Under the pieces are notes generated by a model. The model was not told where the DNA came from. It worked only from the letters and a program-made list of their open reading frames with translations, and made no database searches. The translations under genes were made by a program, and so were the position numbers. A DNA stretch of 64,000 nucleotides from Hwanghaeella sp964350445. GTDB taxonomy: Bacteria > Pseudomonadota > Alphaproteobacteria > UBA8366 > Aestuariispiraceae. Below, one piece after another: positions 17,015-25,808 of this stretch. Position 1 is the first letter of the stretch. Every line of letters starts with the position of its first letter. The stretch is from NCBI GenBank assembly GCA_964350445.1, contig CAYGKA010000001.1:62001-126000 (forward strand), given 5' to 3'.

Positions 17015-19687
17015 ATGCTATACGACGAAAATCTGGAAGCGCTGAAACCGTTTCTAAGCCCGGAACACTACGAATTTCTCAGCCGAAAAGAACCATGCGG
17101 CGCCGAAATCCGACCGGTGAATTCGGAGGGGACGCGCCATAACCTGTTCATAGAAGGACGGCCCCATTACCACCCCGATGCAGAAACCGTCCTATCGAAA
17201 CAACTTGGGGACTATTTCCAAAATCCCACACGGGTAAACCTTGCCGCCCCCCTCTACTTGATCCCGTTCGATTCCAAGAAGACTTTGGAAAAAGCCCGTT
17301 CCGGGCATTTCCTGAAAAATCAGCTCCTGAACATAGACGGGGCGAATTACGCAGGGGAGCACGATCTCTCCCCGCAAACCCGGAATGGCTTTGCCGTCAT
17401 TGTCGGCATCGGCACAGGCCAGCATGTGGAATACTTGATCGACAAGCTCGATTGCCGGGTTTTCATTCTGTGCGACTATTACATCGATTTTCTGCAGGCT
17501 TCGCTTCACTTTACGGATTGGGTGAGTATTGCAACCAGCTTGCGAGAGAAACGCGCTTCCCTAAAATTCATGATGTCGGACGATCCGAGAATGCTCGCGA
17601 TCGCACTTTCCACATTCATGCGGGAGAAGGATGTCGGGCTTCTTCCGGGCAGCTATTTCTATCCCCACTATGACCTGGACCCTGACCTGAAGCTCTACAA
17701 GAGCATCACCTCAGAATTTAGTAACGTCAAAAGCTACAACGGGTGGGCGGAAGACGAATCCATTCATCTAAAGAATATCTGCGGCAACCTCCGCAAAAGC
17801 CTCCATTCAACGAAACGTTTGGACACGGAAAACCTCGGAAAGATTTTTTTTATCGCGCCGTCCCAGCGGAATGTGAAACTCGAAAAACCTGTTGTTGTTG
17901 CCGGCAGCGGGCCGTCGCTCACGCAGTTTATTCCTGCAGTATCGGATTGTCGGGAAAGTCTGTTGTTGGTGAGTGCCGGTACGTCGTTGAAGCCTCTCCT
18001 CGAAGCCGGACTATATCCGGATTTTCATTTTGAACTGGAAAACACCCCGATGGTTGTGGATCAGCTGGCCACGATCGAAAATCCGGATGCGTTGAGGAAG
18101 ACGACTCTGGTTGCCTCTGTATCCGTCGATGCTCGGGTCAGCGATCTGTTCGATACTGTCTACTTCTTCAATCGTACCGGCGATATGGTTCTTCATGCTT
18201 TGAGATCGCTGTTGGAGCCATTCCCGGAAAGTGGCGGGACTGCGGTAAACAGTGCCCTGAACTTGTGTTTGACGTTGAACCCTCCGGCCATTTTCCTGGC
18301 CGGTGTCGACTATGCGTATAGCGCAGACGGTGCGGACCATGTTGAAAATGTTGCCTACAATCACAAGGCCTGGACCGCGAAGAACCCGGGCTTCATAAAA
18401 CCGCCTGACCAACGTTCCATCCCTGGGAATGAGGGCCGGAACGTTCTTACGACCGACAATTGGGCTTTCATGCTTTCGCTGACAAACCGATTGCTCATTC
18501 AAAACCAGTCGGAAACGCTTGTTTATAATTGTGGAGCGGGCGCGGCCATTGCCGGGGCAAGTCCGGTGCTTGATGCCGACCGCTTCCTCGATCTGGTCGA
18601 CCAGCATTGCCCGGGGGATGGATTGGCGCGCGAAGGGAGCCTCCCACCCTCCGTTGTGTTGAATTTCGTTAACCTTGGCGAGGTCGAGGTAAAGGCTTTT
18701 CTCGACAACACCACTGCTATGCTCCAGACGGCGGAAGATCTGGTTTTCGATTTGGTGGAAGTCTTCCAGACAAATACCGAAAAATTGCGGCCCAACATCA
18801 CGCTGCTGGAAATGGATCACCTCGTCGTCGACGCATTTGAGAAATCATTCGAGCGCATAAATGCCCAGTCGTCCAAATCTCTGGGAGCGGCCGCACTCAT
18901 TCGAGAGGAATGCAGGTACTCTTTTCATATTTTACGGCAGTATTTCATCACGCATCCACCCGACAGCGCACGATCCTTCTTACAGAAAGGCCTTCGTTTC
19001 CTGTGTGAAACTCTGTTCAGAATGATGGCGCGTTTTCACATCGAAGCGGAACCTTCGATTGTTGGCACCGGCCTAATGGAATTCGAGCCTAGGCATTCGA
19101 TGGATGGCTTGTATGGCTTGTACAAGCATTGGTGGGAAGCCCTATTCGCCTTCGATACGGACGGCGTGCTACAGGCCTTGAGCAGAATGCTGCCGCTTCT
19201 CGAGGAACCCTATTGGATCATCGAGGAGACGATAGGCTGGTACTTGTTCCAATATTCGGACAAGCCTGAAAAGCTGGAACCGCTCTTCAATTTCGTCAAT
19301 AGGACGGCCATTCCAGGTTATCTGGACGCTTGCCCTCATTGTGGGGCAGCAGAGTTGAAAGTCGACAACGTTATCCGCAGTCCGATGCAGGTGATGCCAT
19401 CCTTGAAATGCAGTCGGTGCACCAAGACGTTCTTCGCGCGGAAAGTCTTCCAAACGAAGATGTTGCCGGCACATTTGATGTCGATGTCACACGACAGGCA
19501 TGATCGACTGTGTTGTTACAGGAATGATCGCAGCGCGTTGGAAGAGTACATAGACTTGTATCTCGAATATTCCTTCAGGTGCGGAAACCCTGATTTGGAT
19601 CTCTCAGGCGATTTCGAGCAGGAGAAAAAGAAGCTGCAAGAATTTTGCCGTGCGGAATTTCCAAACGCAAAATGTGATTTGGCCTGA
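17015..19687 (+). CDS. Motility-accessory-factor-type (DUF115/MptE-like) glycosyltransferase with C-terminal zinc ribbon
   Basis: A large 890-aa protein of the MAF family. These transfer nonulosonic or related sugars to Ser/Thr of flagellin in the cytoplasm. The central DUF115 domain shows AGSGPSL at about residue 297, YPDFHFELE, SGGTAVNSALN and LAGVDYAYS, the usual nucleotide-sugar pocket elements. The N-terminal third resembles the MAF N-domain. Unusual is a zinc-ribbon-like CPHCG (about 774) ... CSRC (about 798) unit followed by a helical, Cys-containing tail. Codon use is visibly less GC-rich than in the flanks. No ribosome site is evident before ATG 17015, and no flagellin gene is in the window. 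Confidence 0.8.
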   Translation: MLYDENLEALKPFLSPEHYEFLSRKEPCGAEIRPVNSEGTRHNLFIEGRPHYHPDAETVLSKQLGDYFQNPTRVNLAAPLYLIPFDSKKTLEKARSGHFLKNQLLNIDGANYAGEHDLSPQTRNGFAVIVGIGTGQHVEYLIDKLDCRVFILCDYYIDFLQASLHFTDWVSIATSLREKRASLKFMMSDDPRMLAIALSTFMREKDVGLLPGSYFYPHYDLDPDLKLYKSITSEFSNVKSYNGWAEDESIHLKNICGNLRKSLHSTKRLDTENLGKIFFIAPSQRNVKLEKPVVVAGSGPSLTQFIPAVSDCRESLLLVSAGTSLKPLLEAGLYPDFHFELENTPMVVDQLATIENPDALRKTTLVASVSVDARVSDLFDTVYFFNRTGDMVLHALRSLLEPFPESGGTAVNSALNLCLTLNPPAIFLAGVDYAYSADGADHVENVAYNHKAWTAKNPGFIKPPDQRSIPGNEGRNVLTTDNWAFMLSLTNRLLIQNQSETLVYNCGAGAAIAGASPVLDADRFLDLVDQHCPGDGLAREGSLPPSVVLNFVNLGEVEVKAFLDNTTAMLQTAEDLVFDLVEVFQTNTEKLRPNITLLEMDHLVVDAFEKSFERINAQSSKSLGAAALIREECRYSFHILRQYFITHPPDSARSFLQKGLRFLCETLFRMMARFHIEAEPSIVGTGLMEFEPRHSMDGLYGLYKHWWEALFAFDTDGVLQALSRMLPLLEEPYWIIEETIGWYLFQYSDKPEKLEPLFNFVNRTAIPGYLDACPHCGAAELKVDNVIRSPMQVMPSLKCSRCTKTFFARKVFQTKMLPAHLMSMSHDRHDRLCCYRNDRSALEEYIDLYLEYSFRCGNPDLDLSGDFEQEKKKLQEFCRAEFPNAKCDLA

Positions 19688-19769
19688 AGACGGGGCGGAC
19701 AGGTTGCACAGAAGAAGGACGCCGGCTTACATCTCGTCGGATTTCGGCACCGGTAGGCACACGGTTACG

Positions 19770-20207
19770 CTAGAGCGCATAGTTGTCGACGATATCCTTG
19801 TGCACTTCCTCTAAATCCCAGGAAATGCGGCGCGCCGTCGCGATCCGATCGGGCGCAAGAAATTCCTGGTTTGCGTAGCCTGGCAGAAGGAGGATCTCTT
19901 TCTTCCTCTCCAGCGCAATGTCCAATGCCTTATCAAACCATATATGTGCGCTTTTCGCGGAATAGGGACCGCATAGAAAGATCACAAACTGTGCAGGTAT
20001 GACCTGTGCAAGCAGGATGGATGACAGTTTTTCCTTGCCCGTGTTGGAATGAACACGGATCGCCGGGTCATACCAAGGAACGCTGTAATTGACCCAAGGG
20101 CTGTCGGGAATTTGCTCCATCATATGGGCTAGGCGGTTCCAATCATCGTGAAAACGCCAAGCGTGTGTGATGAAAACAGGAATTTTCTTCTTACGGATTT
20201 CGGCCAT
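19770..20207 (-). CDS. ThsB-like TIR-fold protein (DUF1863/MTH538 type)
   Basis: A 145-aa protein with the compact TIR-like fold of Thoeris ThsB. The N-terminal strand VFITHAWRFHDDWNRL, then NYSVPWYDP, the central strand AQFVIFLCGPYSAKS, and the helix with WFDKALDIALERKKEILLL follow the family order. Family members make an NAD-derived signal or sense stress. In many relatives an acidic residue is expected in the W-x-x-K-E-I helix; here the aligned position is Ala (WFDKAL), so NADase activity is uncertain. No ThsA partner is nearby. It is the last gene of the radical SAM-SDR-TIR transcript, 51 bases after the SDR. It could be a glycan-pathway accessory rather than a defence gene. Confidence 0.72.
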   Translation of the reverse strand: MAEIRKKKIPVFITHAWRFHDDWNRLAHMMEQIPDSPWVNYSVPWYDPAIRVHSNTGKEKLSSILLAQVIPAQFVIFLCGPYSAKSAHIWFDKALDIALERKKEILLLPGYANQEFLAPDRIATARRISWDLEEVHKDIVDNYAL

Positions 20208-20258
20208 GCGTTGGGTCTTCTTTGGTCCCTAATGTTGCTCTATGCGTCGAACTGACTA

Positions 20259-21116
20259 TTACGATTCAGCGGCTAGGTCTTTGTCGTATGGCAGGGTGTC
20301 GGTGAATTGATCGTGTCTGCCGTCACGGCTGAAGAAATAGCCGGACGGCCCTCCGGCAGGTTGCGCAAGAAGAAGGAGTGCCATGGGAAGAACCTTTTCC
20401 TGTGGGGTCGTTGAACCTTGATTCATTTCCGACCGGGCTTCCCAGGGGTTTAGGGCATTGATCTGTATATCGGCGTCGGGGAATTGCGCGCGTGCCTCTT
20501 CAGCCAAGGACATTGTCAGATTGTTCAAGGCGGCTTTGCTGACATTGTAGGGACCGAGAGAGCCTTTGGATGACCAGCCGGCTCTGGATGTCATATTCAG
20601 GATCCGTATCGGGCTCCGGCCTTGAAACCGCTTCACAAACTCCCTGCTAAGGAACCACGGCGCGGTCACGTTGGTTCTCAGCAGTGCTTCCCATTCTTCT
20701 ACGTCGTAGGAGAAAAGCGGCAACGGTAATGAAACATCCGGCCGGCAAGGTAGCGCTGCGCTGTTTACGAGAAGGGTCGGTGTTTCCGCTTCACTCTCGA
20801 TCTGATCCAGCATGGTCGTTTGGCTTTCGAAATCACAAAGGTCTACCGGGCAAATCCGAACATCAACCGGGTCGTCGGCATGCTCCCTGCATTTTTGAGC
20901 AGTTTCTTCAAGCTTTCCACGTCGCCTGCCGACAAGAATGACATTCGCGCCGGCGCCGGCAAGGGCTGTGGCAATCGCTTGTCCGTACCCTGTGCCCGCA
21001 CCGGTAACGAGGGCAGACAGCCCCCGAAACCGCTGCCACTTTTCTATCGCCAATCCGAAGCGATGGTCGTTCATACGCTTGAAAGAAAAGTCTTGTTGGG
21101 ACAGGGAAGTTTTCAA
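20259..21116 (-). CDS. SDR family oxidoreductase
   Basis: A 285-aa classical short-chain dehydrogenase/reductase using NAD(P)H. It shows the cofactor loop VTGAGTGYGQAIA (about residues 38-50), NSAA in place of the usual NNAG, and the catalytic Ser...Tyr-x-x-x-Lys as MTSRAG...YNVSK. It starts with TTG 21116 overlapping the stop of the radical SAM gene (TTGA), with an AGG ribosome site eight bases before; ATG 21074 is an alternative with no ribosome site. Its place between the radical SAM and TIR-like genes suggests it reduces a keto-sugar made in this locus, which is inference. Confidence 0.82.
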   Translation of the reverse strand: MKTSLSQQDFSFKRMNDHRFGLAIEKWQRFRGLSALVTGAGTGYGQAIATALAGAGANVILVGRRRGKLEETAQKCREHADDPVDVRICPVDLCDFESQTTMLDQIESEAETPTLLVNSAALPCRPDVSLPLPLFSYDVEEWEALLRTNVTAPWFLSREFVKRFQGRSPIRILNMTSRAGWSSKGSLGPYNVSKAALNNLTMSLAEEARAQFPDADIQINALNPWEARSEMNQGSTTPQEKVLPMALLLLAQPAGGPSGYFFSRDGRHDQFTDTLPYDKDLAAES

Positions 21117-24067
21117 ACCCGTGCCTGGGCCCGTCCATAAACCATTTCGGTTTGACGCTTCTCCAAGATTTGCTCGATCACGGCATCGTTCGAGACGTCG
21201 CGCAGCACGCCCGGCCAGGTCATGACGTCCACCTGGGTCAGATCAACGTCGCCGTACTGTTTGGGTAGCCCATAGACGAAACCCTCATACCCGATGACCA
21301 GATAGCTATCGATTTCATCAAGCAATTTCGGGTGTTCGAAGAAGTTGCCGAATGCAGGTCCAAAAGCCTCTTGGACATTGGCGGGGTTGTCTTCCGCCTG
21401 CGCACCCCCTGTCGTCGGCGCACTGCCTGACGATTGTTTCGCCATGTCTTTGGCAAAGCGTACGGCATCGTCCAAATGAGTGAAGGCCCGGATTCCGTAT
21501 TTTTCCAGGTCATTGACCATATGCGCCTCCATACGGTGCAAAGACAAAGGCACGGCATAAAATGCATTTTCTGAGCCGATGATTTTGTGATTGTCCGTTC
21601 GGGTAATCAGGCGACCGAACCAATTTGCAATCTTGTATTCGATGACGTCGCATGAGCGCAAAGTATCGGCGCTGACTTGTTCCGCCATATCAGCCAAGGA
21701 AACCGCGTAAAAGTGACCGTCGTACTTGAAAAAGGCGGCTTCTTCCAAAAACTGCGAGACCCTCAATTCCGCCTTGCCCGTCCCAAAATCACTAATGTGT
21801 TTTCGATACATGCTCCGCGAATTGGCCCAGTCCAAACTTTCGTCGATGATATCTTTAACGGATTGTTCGGTCAGATCGGTGATCACGCCCGACTCTAGAA
21901 CCCCGGTGGTCAGGAAATCCACATTCTCGATATTCTCAGGGACAGCGTAGAACGTCTCCGCGAGTTGATAGATGTTAAAGCCCTTGTAGTTGTCCCTCAG
22001 GACCGGGCTGGGGAAGTCGTTCTCCTGTTCCACCGTTGGTGATTGCGCCACCGCGACGCGATGGGCGTCCTTGTTCTTTACAACATCTTCGATGACCCGC
22101 TGGGCCCAATCGCCGATCGTGAAGTTGCTTTCGTGCAAGCGCAGAATGATCTTTTCAAACCACCTCTTGCGCACGTTGGCATCTATATAGGGCTCTTCCG
22201 AATACCATAGATGCGCTGGGATTGCCCGGTAGTACCGTTTGTAGAGCTCCGCCTGCGGCATTCTAAATTTAATGTTATGCTCTTCGGGTTCCAGCCAATA
22301 AACGCTGCCGTTCGAAAGGATCAACGGATTGATGTTGGCTAGCCGGTTTATGTATTGCTTGTTCTGCAGAATAAGATCGATGCCCTCATCGATGTCTTCT
22401 TCCGTTTCCCCCGGAACGCCGATCACCCAGTTGATTTCCGAAGCGATCCCGGCTTCATGACAGTCCCTGAGCACGTTGGAGATCGTCTCCGTCGTATATC
22501 CCTTTTTCTGAAGCCGGAGGGCGTTGGCGGAGAATGCATCCACCCCAAACCGTAACGCCGCGAATCCGGCCTTCTTGAGCTTGTCGAAATATGCCCTGGT
22601 GCATTTCTTATGAATGCGAAGTTGTCCGGTGAGCAGGACCTGCAAGTCGCGGCGAATGATCTCGTCGCAAATTTCGAGCAGCATTTCCGGATGCCCGTTC
22701 AGGTCGCTTTCGTTGAACATGAACAGGTGGCACCCTTGGGACGCCAGCCATTCCAGTTCGTCGACGAAATTTTTGGGTGAACGGATACGCCAGTAAAAAC
22801 GTTCCGCACAGAAAGTGCAGCGCGCCCAACGACATCCCCTGCTCGCAATAACGGGGGTCAAGCGATAGCCGTTGAAGTTCACATAGATATCTGTGCCGAT
22901 CCATTCGTATTTCGGGAAATCGAGCGCATCCAGATTGTGCTGCATGGGCGCCGGGATGAACGGTATCTTGGGATCGTCATTTCTGGACACCACACCCGGC
23001 ATGTTGGCGACATGCTCATCTCTGATTAAAGCTTCCACCAAGGGGCCGATAGATAGGTCCGCTTCCCCGACGCACATATAGTCCGCCTCCGGGAATGCCC
23101 TGAGACCGATATCGGGACTATAACAGCTGTACCCGCCCAACAGGATTATCGTTTCCGGGGATTTTGCCCGGACAATGTTGATCAGGCGCCTCGAAAAACT
23201 CTCGTTGCATGCCTGAATCGACATGGCGAGGATTTTCGGACGCGCAGCGACAATCTTGTCCGCGACATCGTTGATGACGGGACTGAAATAGTCGATGACC
23301 TCCGACATGAACCAAATGTCGTAATGCGCCGCCTGCCAAGGGTCCTCCGGCATTTCCAGACCGGAGGGCAGTATCACCGTGTCGCATAGATTGTGAATTC
23401 TGTGAATGTGGTAATTGTGATAGGTGATGATGTCCAAATCGAGCGTCTGAAAATTCGCAGTCGTTTTCTTGAGAGCGTTGTGAACATAGGCAAGGCCGTT
23501 GGGCATGAGCGAGAGGTTTCTTGCCGGGCAATCCAGCAACAGAAGATCCAGATCAGGCTCAATCTCGACCTGCGGCACCTCTAGCGGATAAACGCTCAAA
23601 GACGAATTGCCCCAGCTGAACGAGGGGACCAACTCCGGGCAGATTGAGACGAGACAAGAAAAATCCAGGGCGGTGGGTTGGACTGAGAACATTTTCTTCA
23701 TGCCTAACTGCATGTCGAAAATGTCCCGCGCATCGATCTCCGCAATGAAGATAGTGTGAGCGTCGGTTGCGCCAGCGTCGGCAAGGGCCACCAATGCCGC
23801 TTCGTCGACGAATTTCAGGTCGAGTGCGTCCAGGGCGGGCGAGTCTTTTTGAAGATCCCGAAAGAAGTTTGTGCGGGCATAAATATACAGCCCGTCCTGA
23901 GAGCGTAAAAAGTCGGCCAATTTCTCGCAGAGCCGGGAAAAGCTCTGCGTTTCCCTGTCGATCAGGTTGAACAGGCGATAGGCAGAGAAAAATACTCTCT
24001 TTCCCTCGGCTTCGAACTCTTTGGTGCCATCACTGAGTTTTAGGATGTTTTTTGCCGTCATTTCCAT
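21113..24067 (-). CDS. Large B12-binding-type radical SAM protein with C-terminal repeats
   Basis: A 984-aa protein. Residues about 1-170 are unassigned. About 180-350 look like a cobalamin-binding Rossmann domain (LLLLDCP, LAMSIQACNESF, ILLGGYSCYSPDIG), although the DxHxxG cobalamin motif is not seen. The radical SAM core starts at about residue 400. The 4Fe-4S cysteines are spaced CX4CX2C (SRGCRWARCTFC, about residue 411) rather than CX3CX2C. Beyond 690 a [F/Y]YAVP/YGLP phrase recurs four times (about 705, 784, 832 and 926). The reaction is unknown; sugar or peptide C-methylation or rearrangement are candidates. Composition is GC-poor. ATG 24067 has AGGA five bases upstream. Confidence 0.8.
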   Translation of the reverse strand: MEMTAKNILKLSDGTKEFEAEGKRVFFSAYRLFNLIDRETQSFSRLCEKLADFLRSQDGLYIYARTNFFRDLQKDSPALDALDLKFVDEAALVALADAGATDAHTIFIAEIDARDIFDMQLGMKKMFSVQPTALDFSCLVSICPELVPSFSWGNSSLSVYPLEVPQVEIEPDLDLLLLDCPARNLSLMPNGLAYVHNALKKTTANFQTLDLDIITYHNYHIHRIHNLCDTVILPSGLEMPEDPWQAAHYDIWFMSEVIDYFSPVINDVADKIVAARPKILAMSIQACNESFSRRLINIVRAKSPETIILLGGYSCYSPDIGLRAFPEADYMCVGEADLSIGPLVEALIRDEHVANMPGVVSRNDDPKIPFIPAPMQHNLDALDFPKYEWIGTDIYVNFNGYRLTPVIASRGCRWARCTFCAERFYWRIRSPKNFVDELEWLASQGCHLFMFNESDLNGHPEMLLEICDEIIRRDLQVLLTGQLRIHKKCTRAYFDKLKKAGFAALRFGVDAFSANALRLQKKGYTTETISNVLRDCHEAGIASEINWVIGVPGETEEDIDEGIDLILQNKQYINRLANINPLILSNGSVYWLEPEEHNIKFRMPQAELYKRYYRAIPAHLWYSEEPYIDANVRKRWFEKIILRLHESNFTIGDWAQRVIEDVVKNKDAHRVAVAQSPTVEQENDFPSPVLRDNYKGFNIYQLAETFYAVPENIENVDFLTTGVLESGVITDLTEQSVKDIIDESLDWANSRSMYRKHISDFGTGKAELRVSQFLEEAAFFKYDGHFYAVSLADMAEQVSADTLRSCDVIEYKIANWFGRLITRTDNHKIIGSENAFYAVPLSLHRMEAHMVNDLEKYGIRAFTHLDDAVRFAKDMAKQSSGSAPTTGGAQAEDNPANVQEAFGPAFGNFFEHPKLLDEIDSYLVIGYEGFVYGLPKQYGDVDLTQVDVMTWPGVLRDVSNDAVIEQILEKRQTEMVYGRAQARV

Positions 24068-24866
24068 TTTTCCTGCTCACTCAATGGGGATTGAAACGCC
24101 AATATTCCTGCTCTCAACGTGTCGATTCCAGTGCGATTTTGATTCGCCACTATATGGGTGTTCGGCCTCAAGCGTAACCCAGTCGCGCGCTTCGATAGAA
24201 CCTTTCGGCTTGGAGGGCGCGCTTTCCGAACCCTTCACGACAAGCTGTGGCATCGGCGTTGATCTCTCCATCGTCAAAATTGCCTGAAGAGGCTCCATTG
24301 CAGGAGAAATTCAGGTCAGTCGTATCGGGCCTGCGTGGCGACGTGAATATTGCGGCACCGTGTTGCCATGCGGTCAAAGCTCACCATAGCCATCATGCAA
24401 GAATCGATCCTCTTTTCTTCGGAACTTGATGCGGATGGCGGTCTTGCAGAAAGTCTCACGCAACGTTCGGGGGGGCGGACCAAGGGAGGTTGACGCTAAA
24501 TTCTGCTATCGGGATGTTCGCGGCGCAAGGGTTCGAGGCTTCCGGCACGAGTGTGAGATCGGAATGAACTGGGAATGAAATCAGTAGGTGTCAAGCGCAG
24601 TGGCGACCAGGAGCGATTGGCACAGTGTCCTGGCCTGGTCTCGGTCCGATATGCGATGGGTTCACCTTGCGCAGTCATGTGTTGCAATCGTCCGCTGCGC
24701 TTATGACGGAAAGCACAGGCTTCTCATTCATCCGGGGGGCGGGTTGGGCTATGCCGGCGTAAACAAACCAAGACCTCGACGGACGAGGCACCAAACGTGA
24801 GGATTGGAAAGACGCGTCGGTCGCGCTAGGACCGGGGCCGTTCATGCAACCGGGATACGGCAATAA
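24068..24866. other. 799-base stretch without a confident gene; possible small ORF upstream of the radical SAM gene
   Basis: This separates divergent transcripts and should hold both promoters. One minus-strand ORF (24298 to 24077, 73 aa, starting MEPLQAILTM) stops nine bases before the radical SAM start. It has no cysteine, no good ribosome site and ordinary base use, so it is not annotated as a gene. No transposase or tRNA remnant was recognised. Composition shifts from GC-poor on the left to GC-rich near 24.8 kb. Confidence 0.5.
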
Positions 24867-25808
24867 ATGCATTTCAAGATCGTCTACGGCAATCACTACA
24901 ATTTCGGGCTTTCGGTCTCGCATACCTTGCTGATGCTGAAGCACGGCTTGGAGGACCTTGGCTATCGCGCGGATGTAGAGAAGGATCTGCAACCAGGTTT
25001 TGCGAATATCATTGTCGAGAATTTCACGAACGACTACGTCGCCACGCTTGAAGACCAGTGGACCGCAGACACCCGACTGATCGTCATCGGAACTGAAATC
25101 GTCACCGACGGTACCTTCAACAACTTCTCGACCGATTCCGGCGATACGGGGCACCCGTGGGACCGCCGGTTGGACAATTACCGCAATAAACCGGTGCTGA
25201 ACGAACGCTTTCAGAACTTCCTGAGGCTGGCCCCGCGCATGGACGCCGTGTGGCATTTGGCGTTTCAGCAGGTCGAACCTTTCAAAGCCCATCTTCCCGA
25301 TACGGTGGTGAACTATGTCGCCCACGGCTATACGGACAGATGCGCCACCGTGCGCCATCTGCCTGATTCCGAAAAGGATATCGACATCTTCTATTCCGGT
25401 TCCATGACCCGGTATCGGGAAGGCATGTTCGACGCGTTGCGCAAGGCGGGGTTCAGAATGGGCGTCACCCATCAGATGACGGCGCCGTTTCATCGCGACA
25501 ATTTGGTGGCGCGGTCGAAATTGGCAATCAACATCCGCCAGGATGCGACCTGGCCCTATGAATCCAACTCTCGCCTCTACTATCACATCGTCAACGATTC
25601 CATCGTCCTGACGGAAGACTGTCCGGCGGCATCCGATCTGCACGATTTCGCGCCGGAAATTTCCGGTGACGTCGCGGATTTCGTAGCGGGCCAACTGGCG
25701 CTGGGCGATTTCACGGGACGGGCCGTGGCGGTGCGGCAAAGACTGGCGCGGGAACGGCCGATGTCCGGCGTACTGGCCCCGCTGCTTGCGGAAATCGGGA
25801 TAGGCTAG
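24867..25808 (+). CDS. CgeB-like glycosyltransferase family 1 protein
   Basis: A 313-aa soluble protein resembling the CgeB/Glyco_trans_1_2 group. Visible features are an N-terminal Rossmann-like half with MHFKIVYGNHYNFG, a middle DIDIFYSGSMTRYREGMFDAL segment typical of the GT-B second domain start, and the acceptor-side SRLYYHIVNDSIVLTEDCPAASDL near the C-terminus. It is shorter than usual GT-B enzymes and the sugar donor is unknown. Its 3' end overlaps the convergent larger glycosyltransferase by four bases. GC content is back to the chromosomal level. Confidence 0.7.
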   Translation: MHFKIVYGNHYNFGLSVSHTLLMLKHGLEDLGYRADVEKDLQPGFANIIVENFTNDYVATLEDQWTADTRLIVIGTEIVTDGTFNNFSTDSGDTGHPWDRRLDNYRNKPVLNERFQNFLRLAPRMDAVWHLAFQQVEPFKAHLPDTVVNYVAHGYTDRCATVRHLPDSEKDIDIFYSGSMTRYREGMFDALRKAGFRMGVTHQMTAPFHRDNLVARSKLAINIRQDATWPYESNSRLYYHIVNDSIVLTEDCPAASDLHDFAPEISGDVADFVAGQLALGDFTGRAVAVRQRLARERPMSGVLAPLLAEIGIG

